From assembly GCF_018873765.1 (NCBI RefSeq), contig NC_057918.1, positions 11,106,862 through 11,170,861 of the forward strand: 64,000 nt of DNA, read 5' to 3'. This DNA is from Telopea speciosissima (taxonomy: Eukaryota > Streptophyta > Magnoliopsida > Proteales > Proteaceae). The stretch's first letter is position 1. Each line of letters begins with the position of its first letter. A program made the translations under genes and the position numbers. A model generated the notes under the pieces. It made no database searches. It was not told the origin of the DNA and saw nothing but the letters and a program-made list of their open reading frames with translations. Positions 37,925-48,700 of the stretch are shown here, piece after piece.

Positions 37925-39257
37925 CTTAGTTAGTAAGTACGCGTATAATACACGTATTATACGCGTACCCGAATTTTTAAACGCATAATACTCCCGTCCC
38001 CGCACTTTCCCGTATTTTTATAAAAAAATGCGTTTTTTAATCGATCGCGTATTATACTCGTATAATTCGGGTATTATACGTTTTATACTTTTTAAATTTT
38101 ACTCTAATGTTTTAAAAAAAAAAAAAAAAAAAAAAAACCCCCAAAGATTAGAATTTTTTCACGATTTCACTTTCTCTTCTTTTGTGATTTGCGTTTTCAC
38201 TCCAAAGTCCAACCCTAGAAGGCAACAGCAGCGGCAGCCCCCCTCCATCTCCGTTCAACACCGCTATCGTCAAAGCTTCGACGGCAACAACATCGGCGCG
38301 GCGGCGGCGGCGGCAGCGGCGGCAGCAGCGGCAGCGCAGCGGACGGCAGCGGCGCGGCGGCGCGGCAAGGGCGAGCGATAGCGGCGGGCAGCGCGGCGGC
38401 GTTTCTCCTTGTTTATTTCTTCTTCCACTGTTGTTCTTCGGAAGAACTTCTTCCACTGTGGTTAGTATCCCTTTCTCTATTTCGTATTGTTTGCTAATCA
38501 AACGAAAAATCACAAGTTCCAACTGCATCTCCATGGAAAATAGAAACGGGAAACCTTTTTTATTTTCAGTTTCTCACCACAATCCACGTTCACCTATCCT
38601 CTGTTTCACTCTTATCTACAAGGATTAATTAATTTGGTAAACAGCAAGTTTCCCTATTTTTTTCCCTATTCTCATTTGTAGTTAATCACATAATTTTTCC
38701 TTTTTTTTTTTTAGCTTCAGTTGTTGTGTTCTCGTTTTAAGATGCCTTGCAGGTCTCCTTATTTCTGTTTTATTCTTATTCTCATTGTCTGAAATTGGAA
38801 TTTTGTGGAAATCTAACCTCAACTTCACTTTTGGTTGAAAATTCTCACATTTTCCACTATGGTTCAACCAAAAAAAAAAAAAAAAACCTTCTCCACTATG
38901 GGGTGTGGGTCTCTCTCGTTTAGAGACTACTTTATTGATATTTTGATATTTTAAGTGCTAATCTTAGAGATGTAATATAAGATATTATATTATTGTGTTT
39001 ATTTTAGTTTATAAAATCATGATATTATTTTGTTTATTAGGTGGTGAATGCATGTTATATAATGAATATATGCCCGTTTTTTTAAAAGTATTATTGCCGT
39101 CTATGCCGTATTATACACGTATTAAACGCGTATCGTATTATTACCGTATGCGTTTTATGAAGCCGAATTTTTAAAAAGTATTATTACCGTCTAGTCCGTT
39201 TAATTGCCGTACGTATCCGTTCCCGTTCAATTGCCGTTCCCGAACTTACTAACTAAG
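37925..39257. mobile_element. hAT-like element, 1.33 kb, with GCG-rich core
   Basis: The ends are inverted repeats CTTAGTTAGTAAGT and ACTTACTAACTAAG. A perfect 8-bp duplication CTAACAAC lies at 37917-37924 and 39258-39265. Subterminal regions on both sides are rich in CCGTATTATAC / GCGTATAATACACG words, the usual pattern of clustered transposase-binding sites. The middle (38270-38400) is an extreme (GCG/GCA)n run that reads as an alanine tract in one frame. There is no recognisable transposase domain, so the element looks internally deleted. The GCG tract may be the start of the original transposase exon. Confidence 0.85.
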
Positions 39258-42200
39258 CTAACAACTCACATTTTATCGTAACATTGTTTTTTTTTATATG
39301 TTTTATTATGACAATATTGAAAGGTTACTGAGTGCCTTAAATTTCTTCCTAGCAAAAGTTTCACTTGTACAGTTGTCAAGGAAGGAATTCCTTTGATCAT
39401 CAACCTAGTTGTACAACATGAAAGGGGGATCTTGCAATACCCTATTACTGATTATCAAATAATGGTTTGGATAGGACACTTATCAAATTCCATACTCAAA
39501 TTCATTCACATATACTATGCATCCACATTATTTTGTATATATTCAGTTTTACACTTTTTTTCAATTATTTTTCCGAAGTTTTATCTTTCTAAAGGATTTG
39601 AAAGATTTAATTCACCATTTAGTCAGCTTTGTTTGGTTTTAAACTATGAGCAAAGTAACTTGGTGTTTACCTATCCGCAAATAGGTAAAAATATCCAAGA
39701 TATTTTGAATGGCAATTTTAGAATATTATTTCAACACTTTATTTACTACAACGGAGGGAGATAGATATTTAGGTCTAGCAGTACCACCTACTAAATTTTT
39801 GCTTGTTTTGTTGTAAAATATTGAAAGCAACATCTACAAAATTAGTTAATAAATTGGTTGTTCAATATACCTATCTACTTTTGATATGCACACCTATTTT
39901 TTTCATTTATCAAGGGTGATATACAATGTCGACTAGTTTTTATTTTGTTTTAATGTATGTTTTATAATGCATTTAATTAGAGAACTAACATCAACTTTAT
40001 GAAAAAATATAATTAAAAAACATGGGACATTGATTCTATCAATATCATAAAAATAAAATATGGTTTATATAATAATAATAATAATAATAATATGTATGTC
40101 ATATTATTTGAAACTGACTTATATGAGCCTTACTATCAACTATACCCCTAATTTAAAAATAAATTATCAAGTGATCTTTTAATTCCTCAAGAGTTTTTTG
40201 ATATCCTATTTTAATACAAATACTACTTAAATGTTTATTTTATACAAAATAACTTATATAAATAGCAAAATGACTTGTATACATAGAAGCTCATCTAGCA
40301 TCTCAAAGTCAATTTGAGATTTACTAATAGAAAAAGGAGGATGGAGCCCATCTGTATGTCGAAATACATTCAACTTTCAGAAGATCTATTTAATATTTAT
40401 TATTTGTGCTTTGATAAAATATGAATTATAAAAAGACATCAATTTTTAAAAAATTAGAAGAAAAGAAATGAATTTAATTGATAATAATAGTTGTACAAAA
40501 TATATGAAGTATATAGTTACATACATAAAACATGTAAAAAACCTAATTACCACAAAAGGAGGGGAGACCTCTGCCCAAATCACAACTGAGCCCAAAAATG
40601 CAAACCAACAATGAAAATAATTTTATTGAGCTAAAGTGAAAGGATCACATGACTCAGACTGAATCACAAGAAACTCAAAAGAAACTCGAGAAATTAGAGA
40701 AAACAGAGTACCCATTTGGTAGGATTTTCATCTTTTTATTTTGAAGGGTTGAATTGAAGTGACACTAATCTATCAGAGTTGAATTGTATACTAATTTTTG
40801 TATTTTCCTATTTCCATGTAATGTAGAGAAATAAGATTAGGCAGAAACTTCCCAAATCAATAGATGATAATGCATGCAACATGTCTAAAATTTTTAAACA
40901 CTAACAGAAGTATCACATGACAGATATTTGATCCACCCAAAAATAAATAAAAGTTATCCTTCTGATGAAAGTCTATTGGCTATTTTAATTTATAACATGA
41001 CAACATTTTCCAATGATCAAATCGTTGTGGATATTATATCTCCGCCCCTCACCATTGTCTACTGATGTAGTCAGGTGTAAGTATGAGTCGATTTTGGCCA
41101 AAAAAAAAAATCATATAATAGAATAATATTTTATATAATTGTTTGACCAATCATATTGTATTTGAAAATATGGAACTAGTTGTGGGCCTTTCACCATTAA
41201 AAGTGCCCACATTATGAGAGAGAGAGAATGTAGACTCTACGCTGCGGATGTCGGCTCCCTTCTTCTAGAAGTAAAACTCCGAGATAAGGGTCAAATTTGC
41301 AAGGATTTTTAAAATCATAGGCTCAAAGCATGAAAAGGAGAGTAAGGGCACTTTAAGTATTACACTGTACATATTCTAGGACCACTGTATCACGACCGTT
41401 TCGTCCAGTGCCTTTCGCATGGCCTACGATCATGCCACAGATGGGGCTGAGGGGTAGCCGTGGCATGGGATGACGCATTGATTTGGTCCATGACAACTGG
41501 GCCACCAAAGGAAGTGAATTTAGATGCCTTATGAGTTATGTCATTATCTTTCATTGAGAAGCTAATATGAAAGGTTTGACTTGACCACCGAATATTGCTG
41601 GATAATAGACTCACGCTCTGACGTGGTTCATCGGTCACACTTCATTGTCAAACACCAATCATGCTTAATACCATCTTTTTCATTTTTGTTTGTTTGTTTA
41701 CTAATGGCACTGAACTTTATTAATCAAAGAAAGGGAAAAAACTCCTCACTTGGAAAAAAGAACAATAGGATTTGAAAGCAAATAATGGGTTGGGAAGTCA
41801 TACACGAGCCACTTTAGAGAGGCTTACTAAAATAATGTACGAACACCACCCACGGATGAATGGGATTCCATTCAGCGAGAATGGACGGGAAAGGGCGAGA
41901 ATGGATATCGGGAGGGTATTTTAGAATATATTAAAACCCTAAGATGGTGGGTGAACAGTCCTCTATGCGTGGAGAAAAATTGTCTAAAAAAATATGAAAA
42001 AAAAGCTTTTTTTTGTGGGAGAGTGCTCCTTGCACCAGATAGAACGGATGAAATGACTACCTCACCCCCATGAATGATGATAACGATCGCCTTATTAATG
42101 CTGCCATGCACTCTTCCATTTGACCCGTGCACGTACAAGGACGACCATTCTCCTCCACACGCATAGGGACGACACTCCTCTAGAGAATTCTTGGCCAAAA

Positions 42201-42542
42201 AATGTACACAGATTTTCATCTGTTTTCAACAATTAGTGTGAACACATATTAAGAAATCCTATGAGTATGACCTTTCTGGTCCCAAAACCTTTTTGGGTTA
42301 TATTTGACACAAAATTGCAGGAGGAAATAAAAATTTCCAAAAGTTTCAAAACATTGTTTAATTATTGGTGCTTGGTAGGCTTAGTAATAAGCTGCAAGAT
42401 CTCTGCAGTATCTTCCAATTTTTTCGTGGGTCACATCTACTTTGTAGGAACCATTAAAAGTGCCTAGCTAGAAAGAAACTGTTTATACTTACTGTTTAGT
42501 AAATAAATGGGAAAAAGAAATGTTAACCGATGGCTGGGCGTG
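39258..42542. other. Intergenic, AT-rich, no gene seen
   Basis: Long AT-rich stretch with an (AAT)n microsatellite at about 40067-40091. Short frames at 39393-39764, 41390-41638 and 41872-42219 have no family signature and no consistent splice partners. Confidence 0.5.
40067..40091. repeat. AAT microsatellite
   Basis: About eight AAT/ATA units in a row in intergenic DNA. Confidence 0.85.
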
Positions 42543-42896
42543 GTGTGTACTTGTAGGTGTCTAGACATACCTCAATGCGATAAGACTGACGTATCCCTTG
42601 GAAAAGGGAAAAGGATCAGAGGTACGCAGTCTTTTTGTAGTGTGCTGTGTCTGGGCATAGGTGTGTACTTGTAGGTGTCTAGACATACCTCAATGCGAAA
42701 AGACTGACGTATCCCTTGGAAAAGGGAAAAGGATCAGAGGTACGCAATCTTTTTGTAGTGTGCTATGTCTGGGCATAGGTGTGTACTTGTAGGTGTCTAG
42801 ACATACCTCAATGCGAAAAGACTGACATATCCCTTGGAAAAGGGAAAAAGATCAAAGCTACGCAGTCTTTTTGTACTGTGCTGTGTCTGGGCATAG
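42543..42896. repeat. Tandem array, 3 copies of a 118-bp hairpin unit
   Basis: Units start at 42543, 42661 and 42779 with GTGTGTACTTGTAGGTGTC and end CTGGGCATAG. The copies differ at only a few bases, so the expansion is recent. Each unit is itself a foldback: AAAAGACTGACGTATCCC on the left faces GATCAGAGGTACGCAGTCTTTT on the right. The words GTACCTCTGCCCAG are shared with the single foldback at 2074-2210. Confidence 0.9.
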
Positions 42897-43526
42897 GTAC
42901 ATGCCAAGAACTGTTCTTTCTCCTAAATTAAGTGTTTATATTTTATGAGTACCTAAAACGAAAGTGGTCGGTTGCATAAATTGCATGAATAAGTTTTAAG
43001 GGAGAGGATTCCCTACACTTGTCGGACGAATGAAGAAACCTCCTTTGAAATCTAAAATAAAAGGAGATGCATTTAAGACATATCACCCCTCACATGGAGA
43101 ATATGCGTAAAAGGTAGATGTGCAATTTCATTTTTAAAAGAGTGTTGGGTAAATCTTTTTCCCAAGCTTTAAGGTAAGTTTATTACATAAAAACTGGAAT
43201 TCAGTTGGATACAATTCTTTTGGGGAGCAGTCCAACTAGAGGGCCCATATATTTTGACATGTTTAACCCAGCAAACAGGCCTGATTGGGGTAGCCCAACC
43301 TCAACATTGAGTTGGAATCGTTCACATTGGAATTAGCACAAACCAAAAAATAAGGTGCAACTTTCCTACCCAAAACAAATAATAATAATAATAAGGTGCG
43401 ACTGTAGTAACCTAAAGGGCGGCGCCCTAACTCTGTCATTGCTTATGTGAAGATACTTTAAAGGAAAAACTACTATTTAAATCAGGAGCATGCTCGAGGG
43501 CCCGAGGCAAACTGATATTTTGATAT

Positions 43527-44217
43527 GAGTTTTCTTCCTCATCGTTATGCCTAGTGAAGTATAACGTTTCATTATTTGCCATAGGATATCACATGAGTTA
43601 GTCAATGTTAAGGATGTCAATTGGTACGGTTTCAGGATATCAATATGGTTTTAGTATGATACACTGAACATATATCCTATACCAATGCCATACCAAATAT
43701 TGATTCGGTACAAGTATCTTGTATCAATACTATACTGAATCGATTCGATATTATTTGGTTCATGTATTCGATACGATATGGTATATGTTCAGTATTATGT
43801 CAATATCAATATTATATTGAATATCGACTCAATACATGTATCTCATACCAATACCATACTGAATTTATTTGGTACGGTTTGATATAGATAATTCAGTATG
43901 AAAACTGTATCAATACACATTGATATCCTTAGCCAATGTGATAGAGGATCATATAAGCATCTCCTTGGTACAATTTCAAATTAAAATGAGTGGAGGAAGT
44001 AGCTAAAATTATAAAAGATGCCCTTTTGTATTTTATATTTATCTCAATTTGATGATATTTTTAGTAATTATACTAAACTTTGAATCAGAGTTTGAACAAC
44101 TTTCTTTGCTTACATTGGATTAAAATTTGATCATGGAGATACTACATGTAGAGTCCTCTGTCAGATAGACTAACTCATGTATTGTTGAATAGCAAATAAT
44201 AAATGAATGAAGCTTAA
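43527..44217. mobile_element. Mutator-like MITE copy, split by a second MITE
   Basis: Same family as the element at 6741-7124. The left end GTTTTCTTCCTCATCGTTATGCC resumes the family end, and the right part contains GACTAACTCATGTATTGTTGAATAGCAAATAA (written here with the same spacing as the first copy). It is interrupted at 43608/43932 by the element at 43609-43931. The extreme right terminus (the CTAGGCATAGTGAC end) is missing, so the right limit is approximate. Confidence 0.65.
43609..43931. mobile_element. MITE nested inside another MITE
   Basis: A 323-bp insert. It starts TAAGGATGTCAATTGGTACGG and ends GATATCCTTA as an imperfect inverted pair. The interior is full of GGTATGATAC / GTATCGATAC words (CGATATGGTAT, TCGATACGATAT). 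It splits the host repeat's GTCAATGTGATAGAGGATC. The flanks GTCAATGT (43601-43608) and GCCAATGT (43932-43939) are an 8-bp duplication with one mismatch, which suggests a hAT origin. Confidence 0.75.
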
Positions 44218-44589
44218 CTCGTAATACAAATTCATGTATTTACAAAGAGGGAGGATGTTTCCTGCTTGGTATCGGAGACTACGTAGGCAAAGAAGAGCCT
44301 ATGAACGCCTCCATACCGGTTCAATCAATAGTGTGCCAGAAAGATCATTTCATGAAAGGATGAAAGAAACACCTACATATGGCATATCAAGGGGGGAATC
44401 CGAACTGTAGAATGAAAAGAAGACACCCACATTGGTCAAGCGCGGTATGAGCAAGAGATGGGAGGGGCCACCTCTTTATGGAGTTTGAGCCCTGACCCAT
44501 CTAGCACAGAAAATCATGCTTTAGTTGAGCTATCTATGACTTAATAATGGATGATTAGAATTTAACTCGTCGATCTCCAAAGAGCTCAG

Positions 44590-44800
44590 TACGCCCAGGG
44601 TATTGCCAGTTGTTGGGCTATGTCGCACACATCCTTAGGCATACGTCGAGTTGTGTGCGACACAGCTCAGCCGTTGGATATCCCTTGGGTGCACCTTGGG
44701 GGTTGGGTTCCTTGGAGACGATCCTGATCCGGAGGCAGTGCGGTAGTGTTAAGTGGAGATGTCGACACCTGACAGTTGCCGCATCTAACTGTCCGAACTC
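44590..44800. repeat. Foldback repeat related to 14363-14772
   Basis: It contains GCTCAGCCGTTGGATATCCC and a TTCCTTGGAGACGATCCTGATCC end, which match the arms of the foldback repeats at 14363-14772. An inner hairpin (TGTCGCACACA / TGTGTGCGACA) is perfect. The left limit is uncertain. Confidence 0.5.
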
Positions 44801-44835
44801 ATTGATATGGACCGTATGGGGATAGACCCCAAGAT

Positions 44836-44893
44836 GGTTTGAACTCATGACCTCTTAATTTAGGAGTTGGCCTTTTGCCAACTGAGCTGACCC
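44836..44893 (-). repeat. tRNA-derived (SINE-like) fragment
   Basis: On the minus strand GTCAGCTCAGTTGG resembles a pol III A box. About 35 bases on, GAGTTCAAACC resembles a B box, a tRNA-like spacing. The acceptor stem and a proper anticodon arm cannot be drawn, so this is a tRNA relic or SINE head and not a working tRNA gene. Confidence 0.4.
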
Positions 44894-45506
44894 TGAGGTG
44901 ATTTTCTATAATTTTCTCCTATGTATTTTCAATCGTCAAGCTAGAGGGAGGCATATGTGTCAGTTTTACTATTTAGAAAGATAGAACACCATATGGAATG
45001 ATCATTTGTCTAAATTTCGAGATTAGTTTCAATCATAGGACCCAATATCTATTCAACTTTTCCCTTAATTGTCCAAATCAATTGAATTGTGATGGAGGAC
45101 AAACTGGTAGTGCAATAGAGCTAGCCCCCAAGAGGTTTTAGAGTTGAGACGTCTTGTCCTGTTAATAATGTCTTATGGCCTAGTGATTAAGGGGTTGAAA
45201 CTTACCACATGAATCAAGAGGAAGGATTTAAAGATTGGAATTAGATACTGGTTTGAAATTTGTTGTACCTGATCCGATTTGGCCTGATCTTGACTGGTTT
45301 CCCCAAGCGTAGGCTGGTAATGGCCATTATTGACTGGATCGGTTATTGACAATCCTGGTCTGGTTTAATACTCTGGTTTGGTCTGGTCTGAAAAGCTCTG
45401 CTCTGCTCAAAGCCAAACACAATTAGAAAAAAGCATATGCTCCAAGGCGAAACCGAAGTTCTAAGCAATGATGCCGTTGAAGCGTGGACTGTCCGCGTCT
45501 TCCTAG

Positions 45507-45590
45507 CCAATAGAAAGGCAGAATTATGCATTCCAATCAATAAGACAGAGACACGTGTACAATTACCGTAGCTTTGGCGCGCCCAATATA
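45507..45590 (+). promoter_or_regulatory. Likely UTR promoter region: CCAAT boxes and a G-box
   Basis: Upstream of the nucleotide-sugar transporter start are CCAAT at 45507-45511, 45533-45537 and 45583-45587, and a palindromic G-box ACACGTGT at 45551-45558. A pyrimidine-rich leader follows at 45645-45700. In Arabidopsis, UTR1 is induced by the unfolded-protein response, whose ERSE site is CCAAT-N9/10-CACG. Here the CCAAT-to-CACG gap is 14 bases, so it is not a strict match. Confidence 0.4.
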
Positions 45591-45794
45591 ATACCATCGT
45601 CCATCTGGAAGGAGGCAATGTCGTTGTTTCCTCGATTCGATTTGCCACTTTTTCCCTCCCCTTCTCTTCTTCCACATTCTTCCTCTCCTTCTCTCTTTCG
45701 TCTACCATTGTAGGTTCTCTGCTCAACATCTCATCTCATTGAAACCGCCGAGTCTGGTGCCGGATCTGTAGGTTCCGGCGAGGTTTCGGCAGGA

Positions 45795-48700
45795 ATGGAG
45801 GGAAACAGCACCGGAGTTGGCCGCGTTTTCCTGCTCAGCTTCTGCGTCGCTGGAATTTGGTCAGCTTATATAACTCAAGGAGTTCTTCAGGAAACTTTGT
45901 GAGTCTACAGTGCTGTTGATTCATTTACATTGCTTTATTTCCTTTATTTGATCTATTCTTGGGACCTCTCAGATTTTACTCTCTTACCATATGAGTTTTC
46001 ATTTTCATATGGATGACTAGGATAATTGGTGTTGTTGTTGAGGATAATTGATTCTGTCTCATCTAACAGCTAATCTTAGGAGATAATTAGGAGACAATTA
46101 GGGAGACAATTAGTCCCTAATTTTGGATGATTAGCCCTTGCAATATTTCTTAGGCATTGAAATTGCTTGCTCATCAAAGGGAATTTATCTTTCACAACGA
46201 AAGTATGTCTTGGATATGCTCAGTGATGGAATTAGGCCAGCCACAACCACAATGGGGCAAAATTTGCACTTAAGATACAAGTGATGATTTTTTATCTGAT
46301 CCTCCAATATATCGTCACCTTGTCGGCCGTCTGATCTACCTTACAGTCACCCGCCCGGATATTACACACACAGTCAATATCCTCAGCCAATTTATGCATC
46401 AACCTAGACAACCACGTATGGATGCTGCACATCGGCTACTTTGGTTCTTAAAAGCCACACCAGGCAAGGGCATTTCATACTTTGCTACAACATTACTACA
46501 ACTCAGTGGTTATTGTGACTTTGATTGGGCCACCTGTTCAAGCACCCGACGCTCCATGACAGGTTACTGCATTCTACTTAGCTTTAGTCCAATCTCTTGG
46601 AAGACAAAGAAACAATCTACTGTATCCCGCTCCTCAGCTGAGGCTGAATACAGGGCTAGGCCGTTGCTACATGTGAGATCACCTGGGTATCATACCTTTT
46701 CAAGGACTTGGGAATTGCACTACCGTCCCCAATACCACTGTTTTGTGATAATCAAGCTCCAATCCATATAGCATCCAATCCAGTTTTCTACGAACGAACA
46801 AAGCACATCGAAATCGATTGCCATGTTGTCCGTGAAAAATTGCAACAAGGTCTTCGACAACCAACAAAGATTCTTAGTGCCAATCAGCTGGCCGATTTGT
46901 TCACTAAGTCCCTTGGTAGCGAACAGTTTCATCATCTGAGTTCCAAGTTGGGTGTTTGTGACCTCCATGCTCCAACTTGAGGGGGAGTCTTACCATATGA
47001 GTTTTCATTTTCATATGGAAATTAGTGACTAATTGTCTCCCTAATTGTCTCCTAATTATCTCCTAAGATTAGCTGTTAGATAAGACAGAATCAATTATCC
47101 TAGTCAACCAATTATCCTAGTCATCCATATGAAAATGAAAACTCATATGGTAAGATACTCTCGTTAAAGCTCTTAGCTCTCCCTTTCTACCCGGCGAAAC
47201 TAAATGGTTCGAATGAAATCCAATGAATAATTCTAATTTTTTTTAGGCTGTACACCTAATTTTCTGGGATTGTAGTTCAATCGGTCCCTCTTTTGACTGT
47301 TTCAGTTGGGAATGAGGCTCTGCGGGCTGACAGTGATGTCTTTTTCCTCTAATTTATCACCAAGAGAATGACGGTTTTGTGTAAAAATCGGTGGAAAGAT
47401 CTAAAACTTGAAAAGCTTTAGGCACAAAGTTGGTTCTTCCAGAGCTATGGAACTGAAGTTATTGAAAAAAAGAATGTCATTGTTAAAATGATTTAATTCT
47501 TTTAATCAAAATTAGGGGCTTCGCGATGATTTTGGTTCTAGAAAATAGTGGTTACTTTTGTTACCAGATTTGCTTCAGAAAGGCATGCCAATTATATCGA
47601 ATAATAGTTCTTCATATTGTTTTCCCCCTTTTAATGTTTTGCTTATTTTATGAAGTTAGAACTATTAGGTTAAGAGTTGCTTTCTGTGAGGTATTAGAAT
47701 TCCTTACCGTGTTTAAGAGAGTTTAACTTTTCGGACACTAGAGGGTTCTCGTAGATTCATGGAAATTGTACCAAATTCTCAAAGGTTTTGTCTTGTTTTC
47801 AGGTCAACCAAGCGGTTTGGACCGGATGGGAAACGGTTTGAACATCTTTCATTTTTGAACCTGGCACAAAATGTAGTTTGTTTAATATGGTCATTTATGA
47901 GTAAGTTTTGATTTACTTCTTTGCTTTGTTTGTATCATTTCAGTTCTCATTTTATTCCTTTGCGTTGAGTCGTACTTGAATACCAGTTGGTATATCTTTC
48001 ACTGTAGATGGAAGACAAGGCTACTTTTGTTCGAATGTGTAGTATTTTGACTGGTTCATTGCTTTTTCTACAGTGATTAAGCTCTGGTCTAGAAGCAGAG
48101 CTGGGGGTGCTCCCTGGTGGAGTTATTGGAGTGCAGGCATCACAAACACAGTTGGTCCGGCTATGGGAATTGAGGCTTTGAAGTACATTAGTTACCCAGC
48201 CCAGGCATGTGTTGTTCTCATTTTGATTTGATGATTGTATTTCACTGCTTTGGTGAATGTTGGCATGTCTGTTTATCTTGACTAAGTTGATGCTCCTTTA
48301 GTGATTTTTTCAGTTGTTAACTTTGAACTCATAACAATTGAAGTTTTGGCAGTCGAAAGGTTGTACATTTTCTTCTTCTTCTTTTTTTTTTTTTTGGGGC
48401 GGGGGGGTGGGGGTTGGACATGTTTCCCCAATTTTCGTATTTGAGGATCTGTGATTCATTGTGCCACTGGAAAGGAAATTTCAAATTGAAGAATGGTATG
48501 AACAGGAGCAGAGATAAATACAGGTTTTTGTGGGCCTTGGTGTTTGTAATTCAGTAGAATTGAAAGTTTATCTGGCTGCAGTGGTAGAACTGGATGGATC
48601 CTCTGTCAGGCTGGGTCAGCGCAAGCTATGCAGGATATCTAGTCAGAACCTGTGAAACCCTGCTGGTTCTTTCTAGAATACCATGACATTTGTAGTTGAA

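Noticed and set aside
38028-38534. Alanine-rich and arginine-rich frames as proteins
   Set aside because: Both strands are open because of a (GCG)n tract within a hAT element. No start context or splice partners support expression.
42543-42896. CRISPR array
   Set aside because: Units are contiguous 118-bp repeats with no unique spacers, and the sequence is from a plant nuclear genome.
44836-44893. A functional tRNA gene
   Set aside because: A- and B-box-like words are present, but the acceptor stem and anticodon arm do not pair.
46394-46980. Copia RNase H frames as an active element
   Set aside because: There are stops and a frameshift near 46665, and gag, integrase and most of RT are absent.
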